Translations under genes and position numbers: made by a program
The notes under the pieces: model-generated
Databases searched by the model: none
What the model was told of the DNA's origin: nothing
Seen by the model: only the letters and a program-made list of their open reading frames with translations
In this document: positions 7,952 through 15,161 of the stretch, one piece after another
Numbering within the stretch: position 1 is the stretch's first letter
Layout: each line of letters begins with the position of its first letter
Origin: Geovibrio thiophilus
Lineage (GTDB): Bacteria > Chrysiogenota > Deferribacteres > Deferribacterales > Geovibrionaceae
Direction of reading: 5' to 3'
Length of the DNA stretch: 64,000 bases
NCBI RefSeq assembly: GCF_004087915.1
Contig: NZ_CP035108.1
Span: 620,001-684,000 of the forward strand

Positions 7952-8153
7952 CTTTACTGCCTAACGGAGAAATATATTTCACTTTAATATTAAGGATGTG
8001 CAGAACCTTTAAAATATTTTCGTATCTGATTGTCATTTTGCCTTTTTCAAGGTCATATATGAGGTTTTTCGCAACACCGGCATGTTCCGCAAGCTCTTTC
8101 TGTGTCAGCCCTGCCGCCTTCCTTGCATCTTTAATTATCTCAGCAAGTTCCAT
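7944..8153 (-). CDS. hipB: HipB-type XRE helix-turn-helix antitoxin/repressor
   Basis: A small XRE-family DNA-binding protein (MELAEIIKDARKAAGLTQKE, LAEHAGVAKNLIYDLEKGK), 69 residues. The ATG at 8153 is chosen because GGAGG stands eight bases upstream; the ATG at 8168 would include that ribosome-binding site in the coding part. It is first in the order hipB-hipS-hipT, as in the E. coli system. It probably represses its own operon through the CCC-N8-GGG sites described next. Confidence 0.88.
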   Translation of the reverse strand: MELAEIIKDARKAAGLTQKELAEHAGVAKNLIYDLEKGKMTIRYENILKVLHILNIKVKYISPLGSKDA

Positions 8154-8160
8154 ACAGATA

Positions 8161-8316
8161 CCCTCCATAAAGGGAAAATTCTATGTTTATAGATATTATT
8201 AACCCAGAAGCAATAAAAAACAAGTATTTTTCCCTCTATAAGGGTAATTATATCTGATTATCATGAAAAAAAACCAAAATAGTTATTGATTGGCAGGATA
8301 TTCCCACTATAAAGGG
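8161..8316 (-). promoter_or_regulatory. hipBST control region with three candidate HipB operators
   Basis: Three related sites occur: CCCTCCATAAAGGG (8161-8174), CCCTCTATAAGGG (8232-8244) and CCCACTATAAAGGG (8303-8316). The first contains the hipB ribosome-binding site on the minus strand. A minus-strand -10 TATAAT lies at 8252-8247, directly beside the second site, with only a weak -35 upstream. This suggests autoregulation at the promoter and possibly at translation. The sites are read directly; the binding protein is inferred. Confidence 0.55.
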
Positions 8317-8393
8317 CAATTTTGACAGATGAATGTAGTCACTGGGACATGCGGGGAATGTAATATTAAAATCTTTGTGACTATTTATGAGGT

Positions 8394-8423
8394 TGTCCTA
8401 GATAATTGAAATAATCTAGGACA
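8394..8423. other. 10-bp perfect inverted repeat in a 170-base gene-free stretch
   Basis: TGTCCTAGAT and ATCTAGGACA form a perfect 10-bp stem with a 10-base loop between the ATPase gene end (8486) and the hipBST control region. Neither side has a T-run, so it is not a clear terminator. Apart from this hairpin I see nothing in 8317-8485. Confidence 0.4.
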
Positions 8424-8485
8424 GGCTGTAAAGCTTTATCAATCCAAGAAAAGCATTCTGCATTTGTTACGCCAAAAACCTGAGA

Positions 8486-9763
8486 TCACCCCAACAGCCA
8501 CTTCCAGAGCGGCAGAATATGTATAGTCCGGTCATCTTGCTGAAATGTTTCCTCCTCGTCCGCAGTGATAAGATAAGCCTCGCTCATTTTAAAATATTCC
8601 ATTGCTTCAAGAAGCCCGTTTAGCTCACGTTCTCTTGTTTTGGGGCTGTCAATTTTATAGCTGACATTTACCAGAACCTTTTTACCTTCTGCAACGCAGT
8701 AGAAATCTACTTCCTGTTTTCCGCTGTAGTAGTAGATCTCAGGCGTCTGTCTGCGAAGATGCAGAAACACGGCATTTTCATATAGCTTACTGAAATCATC
8801 CGTAACGAAAGCATCGTAAACCCCTTTAAAGCCGTTATCCACTGAATATATTTTTCTGGGATTGCGATTTTCCTCCTTTATACTGTTTCTGAAGACAGGA
8901 ATGCTGAAAACAGCATAAGCGTCTTCCAGATATGAATAATAATCAAAAACTGTATCTTTGCTGAGTTTATACCCCTGTGATTTCAGATCATTGTAAAGCT
9001 TGTTCAGGCTCACAAGTGTGCCTATATTGCAAAAGCTGTATTTTATTATATGTTTGAGCAGACTATTATTTTTTATACCGTATCTCTCCACTATATCCTT
9101 ATAGACTATCAGATCCAGATAATCTCTGAGAATACGTCTTTTTATATCAGCAGACTGCAACACTGTTTCAGGAAATCCGCCGTCTGTGAGATACTCACTA
9201 AGAGCGTTTTTTATATAGCTTACGGAATCTGAACTGTTGAAATTTACCTTTATACCTTTTGCTTTTAAAAAATCTGCAAAAGAGTAAGGGAAAATTTCAT
9301 AAGTGAGGGTTCTGCCCCTGAGCGATGTGGCTATCTCCTTACTGAGAAGCTTTGAGGAAGAACCTGTGACAAAAACCCGTATGTTCAGTGTGTCGTATAT
9401 TCTCCGCACGTATCTTTCCCATCCGGCAATGTTCTGCACCTCATCAAGGAAGACATATACTGTTTCATGCCTTTTTTCAGGGCGCATCTCATAATAACCC
9501 TCCATGATATGATTCAGATCTCCCAATTCTGTGGGAAATAGGCGGTCGTCTTCAAAGTTTACATAGATTATATTTTCGGAAGGAACCTTTTTCTTGAGGG
9601 AGTTTATAATATCAAAAAGAATACTTGTCTTTCCGCAGCGCCGTACACCTACCAAAGAGACTATCTTTTCACTGCCCACGGGAATATCATATTCTCTGGA
9701 TATGATATTATCCAGCTTACGTTCCTGAAAGTCAGTGATAAGGGTTTTAAAGGTTTCTCTCAT
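8486..9763 (-). CDS. AAA_14/DUF4143-type ATPase
   Basis: A 425-residue protein of the family with an N-terminal P-loop ATPase and a C-terminal DUF4143 domain with a nuclease-like fold. Walker A is VGVRRCGKTS (about residue 38 on), Walker B VFLDEVQN (about 105) and a sensor-like FVTGSSS follows. The C-terminal part has YYYSGKQEVDFYC, the conserved E-V-D-F segment. The start at 9763 is chosen because GGGAGGA stands six bases upstream; an earlier ATG at 9781 lies inside the operator. Families like this are widespread and often mobile; their role is not settled, and I cannot name one here. Confidence 0.85.
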   Translation of the reverse strand: MRETFKTLITDFQERKLDNIISREYDIPVGSEKIVSLVGVRRCGKTSILFDIINSLKKKVPSENIIYVNFEDDRLFPTELGDLNHIMEGYYEMRPEKRHETVYVFLDEVQNIAGWERYVRRIYDTLNIRVFVTGSSSKLLSKEIATSLRGRTLTYEIFPYSFADFLKAKGIKVNFNSSDSVSYIKNALSEYLTDGGFPETVLQSADIKRRILRDYLDLIVYKDIVERYGIKNNSLLKHIIKYSFCNIGTLVSLNKLYNDLKSQGYKLSKDTVFDYYSYLEDAYAVFSIPVFRNSIKEENRNPRKIYSVDNGFKGVYDAFVTDDFSKLYENAVFLHLRRQTPEIYYYSGKQEVDFYCVAEGKKVLVNVSYKIDSPKTRERELNGLLEAMEYFKMSEAYLITADEEETFQQDDRTIHILPLWKWLLG

Positions 9764-9764
9764 G

Positions 9765-9856
9765 TTTATCCTCCCATACAAGGATAAATATAAGTATCTT
9801 TATCCTTCTTGACAAGGACAAATAAAGCGATTTTTATCCTTCCTTACAAGGATAGA
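9765..9856 (-). promoter_or_regulatory. three palindromic operators in 34-bp phase over the ATPase promoter
   Basis: Sites of 24 bases start at 9765, 9799 and 9833, exactly 34 bases apart. Each reads TTTATCCT, eight variable bases, then ACAAGGA, with TATCCTT and AAGGATA as inverted arms. Site 1 contains the ribosome-binding site of the ATPase gene on the minus strand. A promoter TTGTCA (9815-9810), 17-base spacer, TATATT (9792-9787) uses bases of site 2 as its -35 and lies between sites 2 and 1. A regulator binding this array would control both transcription and translation start. Confidence 0.65.
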
Positions 9857-9860
9857 AATC

Positions 9861-10610
9861 TTAATACCCCAGACATCCCCTGCATCCGTTGTACTGGCAG
9901 TCGGGGAGAACCTCGATCCTTCGGCCTGCCATTTCGCTGAGAAAGTGAATAAGCGCGCTGTTTGCCGCTACGCCGCCCGCGGCGAAGATTTTCTCCGTTC
10001 TGAATTTTTTCATAAGCGGGTACAGCCTGCGGGCTATGGATTCGTTAACGCCCGCCCCGATCTCCTCCGTTGTGTAGCCTTCGGCTATTTTGCCGATTAT
10101 TTCGCTTTCGGAAAATATGGCACAGGTGGAGCTGAGCTTTACGGGGTTTTCGATCATTTCCGCCAGCTCATCCAGAGTTATCCGCAGTATGCTGCATGCG
10201 TTCTCCAGAAAGCGTCCTGTACTGGCGGCGCATTTATCATTCATCACGAAATCTTCTATATATCCGTTCTGCACGCAGATAACCTTGCTGTCCTGCCCGC
10301 CGACATCCACCAGAACGAAGTCCCTCTCTTTAGTTGCTTCAAGTGCGCCTTTGAAGTGCGCTTTTATCTCGGAGATTACGTTAGCGTTTGCAAAATTAAG
10401 CAGATTGCGTCCGTAACCCGTTGCAGTTATTGAGTCAGCATGTTCAAGTCCGGCGGCATCCAGATCTATGACGAGCCCCTCAGCCCCTCTTCTCACGAAT
10501 GAGCGGTAAAACTCAGCCGTGTCCCACCTGCGGTAGGTGATTTCGCCGTTTTTCAGAAAGGCGAGCTTAACGTACCTGCTGCCGAGGTCTATTCCCGCTT
10601 TAACGGTCAT
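9861..10610 (-). CDS. BadF/BadG/BcrA/BcrD (HgdC-type) ATPase activator of 2-hydroxyacyl-CoA dehydratase
   Basis: An archerase-type activator of 249 residues from the ASKHA superfamily. ATP-binding motifs GIDLGSRYVK (6-15) and VDVGGQDSKV (about 98-107) are visible, as are C-terminal GGVAANSA and the cluster cysteine pair region CAAST and SSTCAIF that bind the [4Fe-4S] cluster shared by the homodimer. It uses ATP to push an electron into its partner dehydratase. It overlaps the upstream dehydratase gene by 11 bases and ends the operon. The C terminus has extra cysteines (CQYNGCRGC). Confidence 0.9.
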   Translation of the reverse strand: MTVKAGIDLGSRYVKLAFLKNGEITYRRWDTAEFYRSFVRRGAEGLVIDLDAAGLEHADSITATGYGRNLLNFANANVISEIKAHFKGALEATKERDFVLVDVGGQDSKVICVQNGYIEDFVMNDKCAASTGRFLENACSILRITLDELAEMIENPVKLSSTCAIFSESEIIGKIAEGYTTEEIGAGVNESIARRLYPLMKKFRTEKIFAAGGVAANSALIHFLSEMAGRRIEVLPDCQYNGCRGCLGY

Positions 10611-11598
10611 TTTTCCGTGCCTCCAGCATCTCTATGAATGATTCTATGCGTATTTTAGTCCTTGCGTCTATGCCGGAGGGGGAATCACCCTCTATGGTGA
10701 GTACGGGCACGTCCATATGCTTTCTGATGGTGATGTCCTGCATCTGGCGGTAGCAGAACGACTGCACATAGTGTATAAGTCCGTCTATTCGGCGCTCTGC
10801 CGTCTGCTGCCTGATGTCTGCGATGCGCCCGAAAACATCATACGGATAAGTGTATTCGGCGTATCTTGCTATATAGTCCGGGTTTGCGCTGGGGATTGCG
10901 AACTGCCGCTGGATCTCGTTGAAAACAACGGATGCCCCCTTCTCCTCTATGAAGCCGTACATATCGTCATATATGGTGGGAACGCCAAGAACGCCTATGC
11001 GGATTTTCCGTCCTGCGCTGCCGCGCGCCTCTATCTCCGCCAGCTTTGTGTCAAGCTCCGCTTCGTAGGCAACGGGTTCCGTATTAAAGTCAGTGGAGGT
11101 CACAAGCCAGAGGTGGTTCTCGAATCCTGATGCTTTCTCCTGTGCAGTGAGAGTATCCAGCCTGCGGAGCTTCTCCCGTATAGGGTCTGTGCGCTTTGTA
11201 TATTCCTCTGCGGCTTCGTATGTGGTTCCGAGTGATTTTGCCAGCGAGCGGAACTCACGCTCAAGGAAGCTGCGCCTGTCCTCTTTTCCGAAGGGGTAGG
11301 CGAAGCTGTGAACGGGGATCCCGTGCTCCATGAAGAGTTCAGCCAGCGCATGGGAATTGCTGCAATCCCCCTCGGTCACGGCGATAACTTCGTCTATGCT
11401 GCCCCGAATCACAGCTGTGTATATCCCCTTGATCCATGCGCAGATGTTGCGGGGCAGGCCTTCCGTCTCGGCGTAGTCGATAAAAACCGTCGGGTCTTTG
11501 TCGGTTATAAAAATATTATTGAGATCCACGGGAACATGTCCGGCGGCAAGGATAATTTCAACGGGGATTGTGGTGGTGAAGCCTATGCGTTTTTTCAT
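10600..11598 (-). CDS. 2-hydroxyacyl-CoA dehydratase D-component-like protein (HgdB/FldC family), single subunit
   Basis: 332 residues with the family layout. Three conserved-position cysteines (NICAWIKG, TEGDCSNSH, VQSFCYRQ) can hold one [4Fe-4S] cluster. Known dehydratases are heterodimers of two such subunits, but only one is encoded here, next to the activator. Double-cubane cluster proteins are also single-subunit homologues with a dedicated activator, yet they need more cysteines per chain than are seen here. The electron acceptor or substrate is therefore open. The start ATG overlaps the stop of the upstream unknown gene. Confidence 0.83.
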   Translation of the reverse strand: MKKRIGFTTTIPVEIILAAGHVPVDLNNIFITDKDPTVFIDYAETEGLPRNICAWIKGIYTAVIRGSIDEVIAVTEGDCSNSHALAELFMEHGIPVHSFAYPFGKEDRRSFLEREFRSLAKSLGTTYEAAEEYTKRTDPIREKLRRLDTLTAQEKASGFENHLWLVTSTDFNTEPVAYEAELDTKLAEIEARGSAGRKIRIGVLGVPTIYDDMYGFIEEKGASVVFNEIQRQFAIPSANPDYIARYAEYTYPYDVFGRIADIRQQTAERRIDGLIHYVQSFCYRQMQDITIRKHMDVPVLTIEGDSPSGIDARTKIRIESFIEMLEARKNDR

Positions 11599-11900
11599 GT
11601 AATACTGAAGTCAATATACCTGCGGACTTCCTTATGAAGCCCTCTGCGGTTGCGGAAGATTATTCCGTTTTCCTCAAACATTCTGTCCATCTCGGCGAAG
11701 TCCACCAAATCGTAAATTTCGTCCGTTACCGTGTCTTTAAGTCTGTAAACTCTTGTTGTCTCGTTCTTTATGACGAGAGAGCACTCCAGATCCTTTCTTT
11801 TTTTATAAATATGGACATGAAACACGCCGCCCTTTTCCTCAAGGCGCACTTCGTCCCATGTCATGTCCTCGCGGACAAGCATCCACCTTTCCTGATACAT
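11595..11900 (-). CDS. unknown 101-residue protein coupled to the dehydratase operon
   Basis: I do not recognise this protein. It is soluble, rich in charged residues and appears alpha/beta (VRLEEKGGVFHVHIYKKRKD, VYRLKDTVTDEIYDLVDFAEM). The start follows AGGTGATTT. Its TGA overlaps the ATG of the dehydratase gene (11598-11595), which ties it to that function or at least to its expression. Confidence 0.72.
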   Translation of the reverse strand: MYQERWMLVREDMTWDEVRLEEKGGVFHVHIYKKRKDLECSLVIKNETTRVYRLKDTVTDEIYDLVDFAEMDRMFEENGIIFRNRRGLHKEVRRYIDFSIT

Positions 11901-11976
11901 AAATCACCTGTTAAAAATGTAAGAACGGGGATAAATATACGCACATATGCTCTGAAAAACAAGACTTGGTGAGGGA

Positions 11977-12273
11977 CTAGTTCTTTGTCTTTTTGTTTTC
12001 ACGGTAGAGAGCGGCGTATTTTTCTATGTCTTTAAGCAGGCGGACGTTATACTGCCCCTCAAACTGCTCCGCTGTTTTCTGCCCCATGATTACATCGAAC
12101 AGGTCGTTGTCGAAAATCTTCAGAAGCAGCTCACAGAGCTCTTCCATGTCTTTCTCCGTGTAGTATTCGGGAAGATTGTGTTCCACAAACTCACGTACTA
12201 TCATCTCGTTTTCCAGCATGGCGCGCCTTGCGGCGAGAAAGATGGCTTTTTTAAAAAGAGGGGAGTCTTTCAT
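11977..12273 (-). CDS. sdhE: SdhE-family flavinylation factor (FAD assembly factor 2)
   Basis: A helical 98-residue protein matching the SdhE/Sdh5 family: RRAMLENEMIVREFVEHNL corresponds to the helix with the RGxxE motif, and DNDLFDVIMGQ is the second conserved segment. These proteins help attach FAD to succinate dehydrogenase or fumarate reductase flavoprotein. The functionally important glycine of RGxxE is alanine here (R17-A18-M-L-E21). Its start overlaps the stop of the hybrid kinase gene (ATGA); no sdh or frd genes are in the window. Confidence 0.65.
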   Translation of the reverse strand: MKDSPLFKKAIFLAARRAMLENEMIVREFVEHNLPEYYTEKDMEELCELLLKIFDNDLFDVIMGQKTAEQFEGQYNVRLLKDIEKYAALYRENKKTKN

Positions 12274-15092
12274 CCGTTACCGACCTTTAAATGTTTTTGT
12301 AATGTTTCCCTCATAATATCAATACTTACAGGCTTTGCAAGATAATCATCCATTCCAGCCTCAATAAAGCGCTCCCTGTCCCCTTTTATGGCGTATGCGG
12401 TGAGGGCTATTACGGGCACATGCTTAAAAAAGTTTGCTTTCTCATATTCATTTATGAGCTTTGCCGCCTCTATGCCGCCGAGCTCCGGCATATTTATGTC
12501 CATTATCACAATATCAAACCCGCCCTGCCTGAACGCCTCAACAGCCTTGCGCCCGTTGTCCACACAAACGCTCTCAAGCCCGAGCTCCTTGAGTATCAGC
12601 CGTACCATCTTCTGGTTTACCGGGTTGTCCTCCGCCACAAGAGCTGTTCCCTTGAACCCGCCCGTTCTGCCGTTCTGCTTTTCGTCCCTTATCGGCTCAT
12701 CATTCATGTAGCTTGTTGCTATGTATACTGATTCGTATATATCCGAGAGCCCGATTGGTTTGAATAAAACTGACGAGGCACGCTTTCTCAGGTCTTCCTC
12801 CTCAAAACGCCTGTGTATATCCATAATCAGAACGATCGGTACACCTTCGTGTGTGCGGATGCTCTCAAGGAATTTATCTTTGGTGTTTTCCGAATATACA
12901 TAAAAAACCACGTCCAGAAACGGCAGTTTCTCAATATCATCCAGAGAGGAAAAATAAGAAACCTCATTGCCGAAGGCTTTTAAACAGCGCATTATCTGGC
13001 TTTCAGTCACTCCGGGGTCGCCCATGTCGTCATTAATAAAAACAGCGGAATAACAGTCGCTCACTCTAGCGGCGTCCACTGATGGTTTTGCGTTTATCAC
13101 CCTGAAATCAAGCTCAAACCAGAAGACAGAGCCCTGCTTCTCCGCTCTGTAAAAGCCTATTTCACCGTGCATGAGCTTGACAATATCAGATGAAACGCTT
13201 AAGCCTATGCCGCCCAAGCCTTCAAATCTTTCGGCTATTTCGGTGTCGTATTCAGAGAAGAGCTTTTCAAGCTCCGTCTGTTTCTCATCGCTGACGCCGA
13301 TTCCGTTGTCCTCCACAGAAAAGCGAAGCCTTACCGCATTCTCATTGCGGCGGACGGCTGTTATATCAAGCATGGCGCAGCCGCCCGGGGCATTGAACTT
13401 CACTGCGTTTTCCACAAGATTTGAGAGAATCTGGCTTATGCGCACCACGTCACCTTCGAGTTCACAGGGGATGCTGTGATCCATATAAAGAGCGAACTCC
13501 ATACCGCTTTCCGATGCCATGAAGCCGAAAAGCTCACTCATGGACTCAAAAGTGCTTAAAGGGCTGAATCTGTCGTAATTGAGCACAAGGCTTCCTGTCT
13601 CCAGTTTGGAGAAATCCAGTATGTCATTCACCACACCCACAAGGTTGCTGGAGCTGTGCTTAATGATCCGCAGAAACCTTTTCTGAATTTTATCCAGCTC
13701 CGTTCCGTCCAGAAGCTCAATAAATCCCAGAACACCGGTCAGAGGCGTGCGCAGCTCGTGGCTGATGTGGGAGATAAGCTCCGACTTGGTGCTGCTCGCC
13801 TTTCTTGCGGCGGCAGTGGCCTTTTCAAGCTCCAGCGTTTTCCGTCTGTTCTCATAATTCATGCGGTTGGCGTAAAGAGCAAGCTGCCTGAATTCCTCAT
13901 AATTCATGCTGTCTGCGTCTATCTCCGCGCCTTTTTCCGCCGCGCCGGAGAAAAAGTCCAGAAATTTTGAGAACTCACCCTCAAGCTTGCCGGAAAAGCG
14001 TTTGGCGATGAGGTAGGCCGCCGCGAAGACTATTAAGAAGGTTAAGCCCACTATAGCCATGGACTGAAGCAGGCTCACCTGAAGCTCATGTTTGCCCTGA
14101 TCTATGATTTTCCGCACATCTTCGAGATAGATCGCAAAGCCTATCACCCAGTTCCACTCAGGATATTTCAGGTTGTATGAAGCCATGGAGGACGGGGTTT
14201 CTGCGTCCTCTCTAATCCAGTCAAAACCGTGGTAGCCTTCACGGCTGTTTTCGGCAAAGGTCAGGATCTCCTTAAGGGAATCACGCTTCACAGGGTTGTC
14301 TATTTCATTTATGTTTTTGCCGATGAGATCTTTTTCGGAGTGGCTGAGCATATTGCCGGAGCCGTCCAGAATATAGAAGAACGCCTTCTCACTGCTCACA
14401 AGATGCTCTATCCTTTGCAGAGCCTCCCTTTTCACCTCTTCCGCGACATCCTGAACATAGCCGCCTGTGCCTATGATCAGTCCGTAGGGCTCAAAATAGC
14501 GTACGTAGGATATTTTTCCGTAGGAAAAGTCGTTCACGCCGGGCTTTTTCCATTGATAGGTGACAAAGCCGCCCCCCTTCATGGCGGTTTCCTTTATTTC
14601 ACGGACCACATATCTGCCTCTGTAGTCCTTTATTTCAGAGAGGTTTACATGCTCCGGCAGACCAAAGTCACCCTGAATCTGCCTGAAATTCTTATCGAAT
14701 ATAAAGAAATAGCTGTCTGCCCCGAAGGTAAATTCGGAAAAGGTTTCGGTTATTCTTCTGATAACTTTTTCTCTGGGTTCGGTTTTTCCGTATTTCCCGT
14801 GGATATTCTCAATAAAGCCGAAGCCTTGGTCAAGCCTGCTGCGCACCTGCGTTTTCAGTTTTTCCTCGGCGAGACCTTGTTCATTTTCCAGAAATGTAGC
14901 AACTTTGTAGGTCATCGTCTGGAGATTTTCCTTACCCTCTTTGAGAAGTTTTTCGTCCACGGCATCGCTTTTTGCCGTGAAATCCCTGTACTCGTTATAG
15001 GCAAGGAACGATGAAAAAAGTATGATAAACAGAAAAACCGCAGCCAGACTTGTCAGAAAATATGTTCTGCCAAGAGAGTAAGTTTTATACAC
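12270..15092 (-). CDS. hybrid sensor histidine kinase with Cache sensor and C-terminal receiver
   Basis: 940 residues. A signal-anchor helix (about 12-33) is followed by a periplasmic double-Cache region (about 40-335, with YFFIFDKNFRQIQG and FFYILDGSGNMLS), a second helix (about 340-363), HisKA with H445 in SHISHELRTPL, and HATPase motifs VENAVKFN, DNGIGVSD and GLGGIGLSV. A receiver-like stretch without the acidic pocket follows (about 690-800), then an intact receiver (EDNPVNQK, DIVIMDINMPELGG, LTAYA, LAKP). The signal is unknown; small organic ligands are typical for Cache domains. It is the first gene of a unit with the SdhE-like gene. Confidence 0.92.
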   Translation of the reverse strand: MYKTYSLGRTYFLTSLAAVFLFIILFSSFLAYNEYRDFTAKSDAVDEKLLKEGKENLQTMTYKVATFLENEQGLAEEKLKTQVRSRLDQGFGFIENIHGKYGKTEPREKVIRRITETFSEFTFGADSYFFIFDKNFRQIQGDFGLPEHVNLSEIKDYRGRYVVREIKETAMKGGGFVTYQWKKPGVNDFSYGKISYVRYFEPYGLIIGTGGYVQDVAEEVKREALQRIEHLVSSEKAFFYILDGSGNMLSHSEKDLIGKNINEIDNPVKRDSLKEILTFAENSREGYHGFDWIREDAETPSSMASYNLKYPEWNWVIGFAIYLEDVRKIIDQGKHELQVSLLQSMAIVGLTFLIVFAAAYLIAKRFSGKLEGEFSKFLDFFSGAAEKGAEIDADSMNYEEFRQLALYANRMNYENRRKTLELEKATAAARKASSTKSELISHISHELRTPLTGVLGFIELLDGTELDKIQKRFLRIIKHSSSNLVGVVNDILDFSKLETGSLVLNYDRFSPLSTFESMSELFGFMASESGMEFALYMDHSIPCELEGDVVRISQILSNLVENAVKFNAPGGCAMLDITAVRRNENAVRLRFSVEDNGIGVSDEKQTELEKLFSEYDTEIAERFEGLGGIGLSVSSDIVKLMHGEIGFYRAEKQGSVFWFELDFRVINAKPSVDAARVSDCYSAVFINDDMGDPGVTESQIMRCLKAFGNEVSYFSSLDDIEKLPFLDVVFYVYSENTKDKFLESIRTHEGVPIVLIMDIHRRFEEEDLRKRASSVLFKPIGLSDIYESVYIATSYMNDEPIRDEKQNGRTGGFKGTALVAEDNPVNQKMVRLILKELGLESVCVDNGRKAVEAFRQGGFDIVIMDINMPELGGIEAAKLINEYEKANFFKHVPVIALTAYAIKGDRERFIEAGMDDYLAKPVSIDIMRETLQKHLKVGNG

Positions 15093-15161
15093 TTCTCACC
15101 TTAAATAAATATTTAAGTAATTTTAGCACTGAAATAGTTATTTTCCAATAAAAGCAAAAAG

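Noticed and set aside
9765..9856. Short CRISPR-like array (three repeats, regular spacing)
   Set aside because: Spacers are only 10 bases and the repeats are palindromic operators overlapping a promoter and ribosome-binding site.
10600..11598. Double-cubane cluster protein identity for the dehydratase homologue
   Set aside because: Such proteins need about six cysteine ligands per chain; only three conserved-position cysteines are visible, which fits a single [4Fe-4S] cluster.
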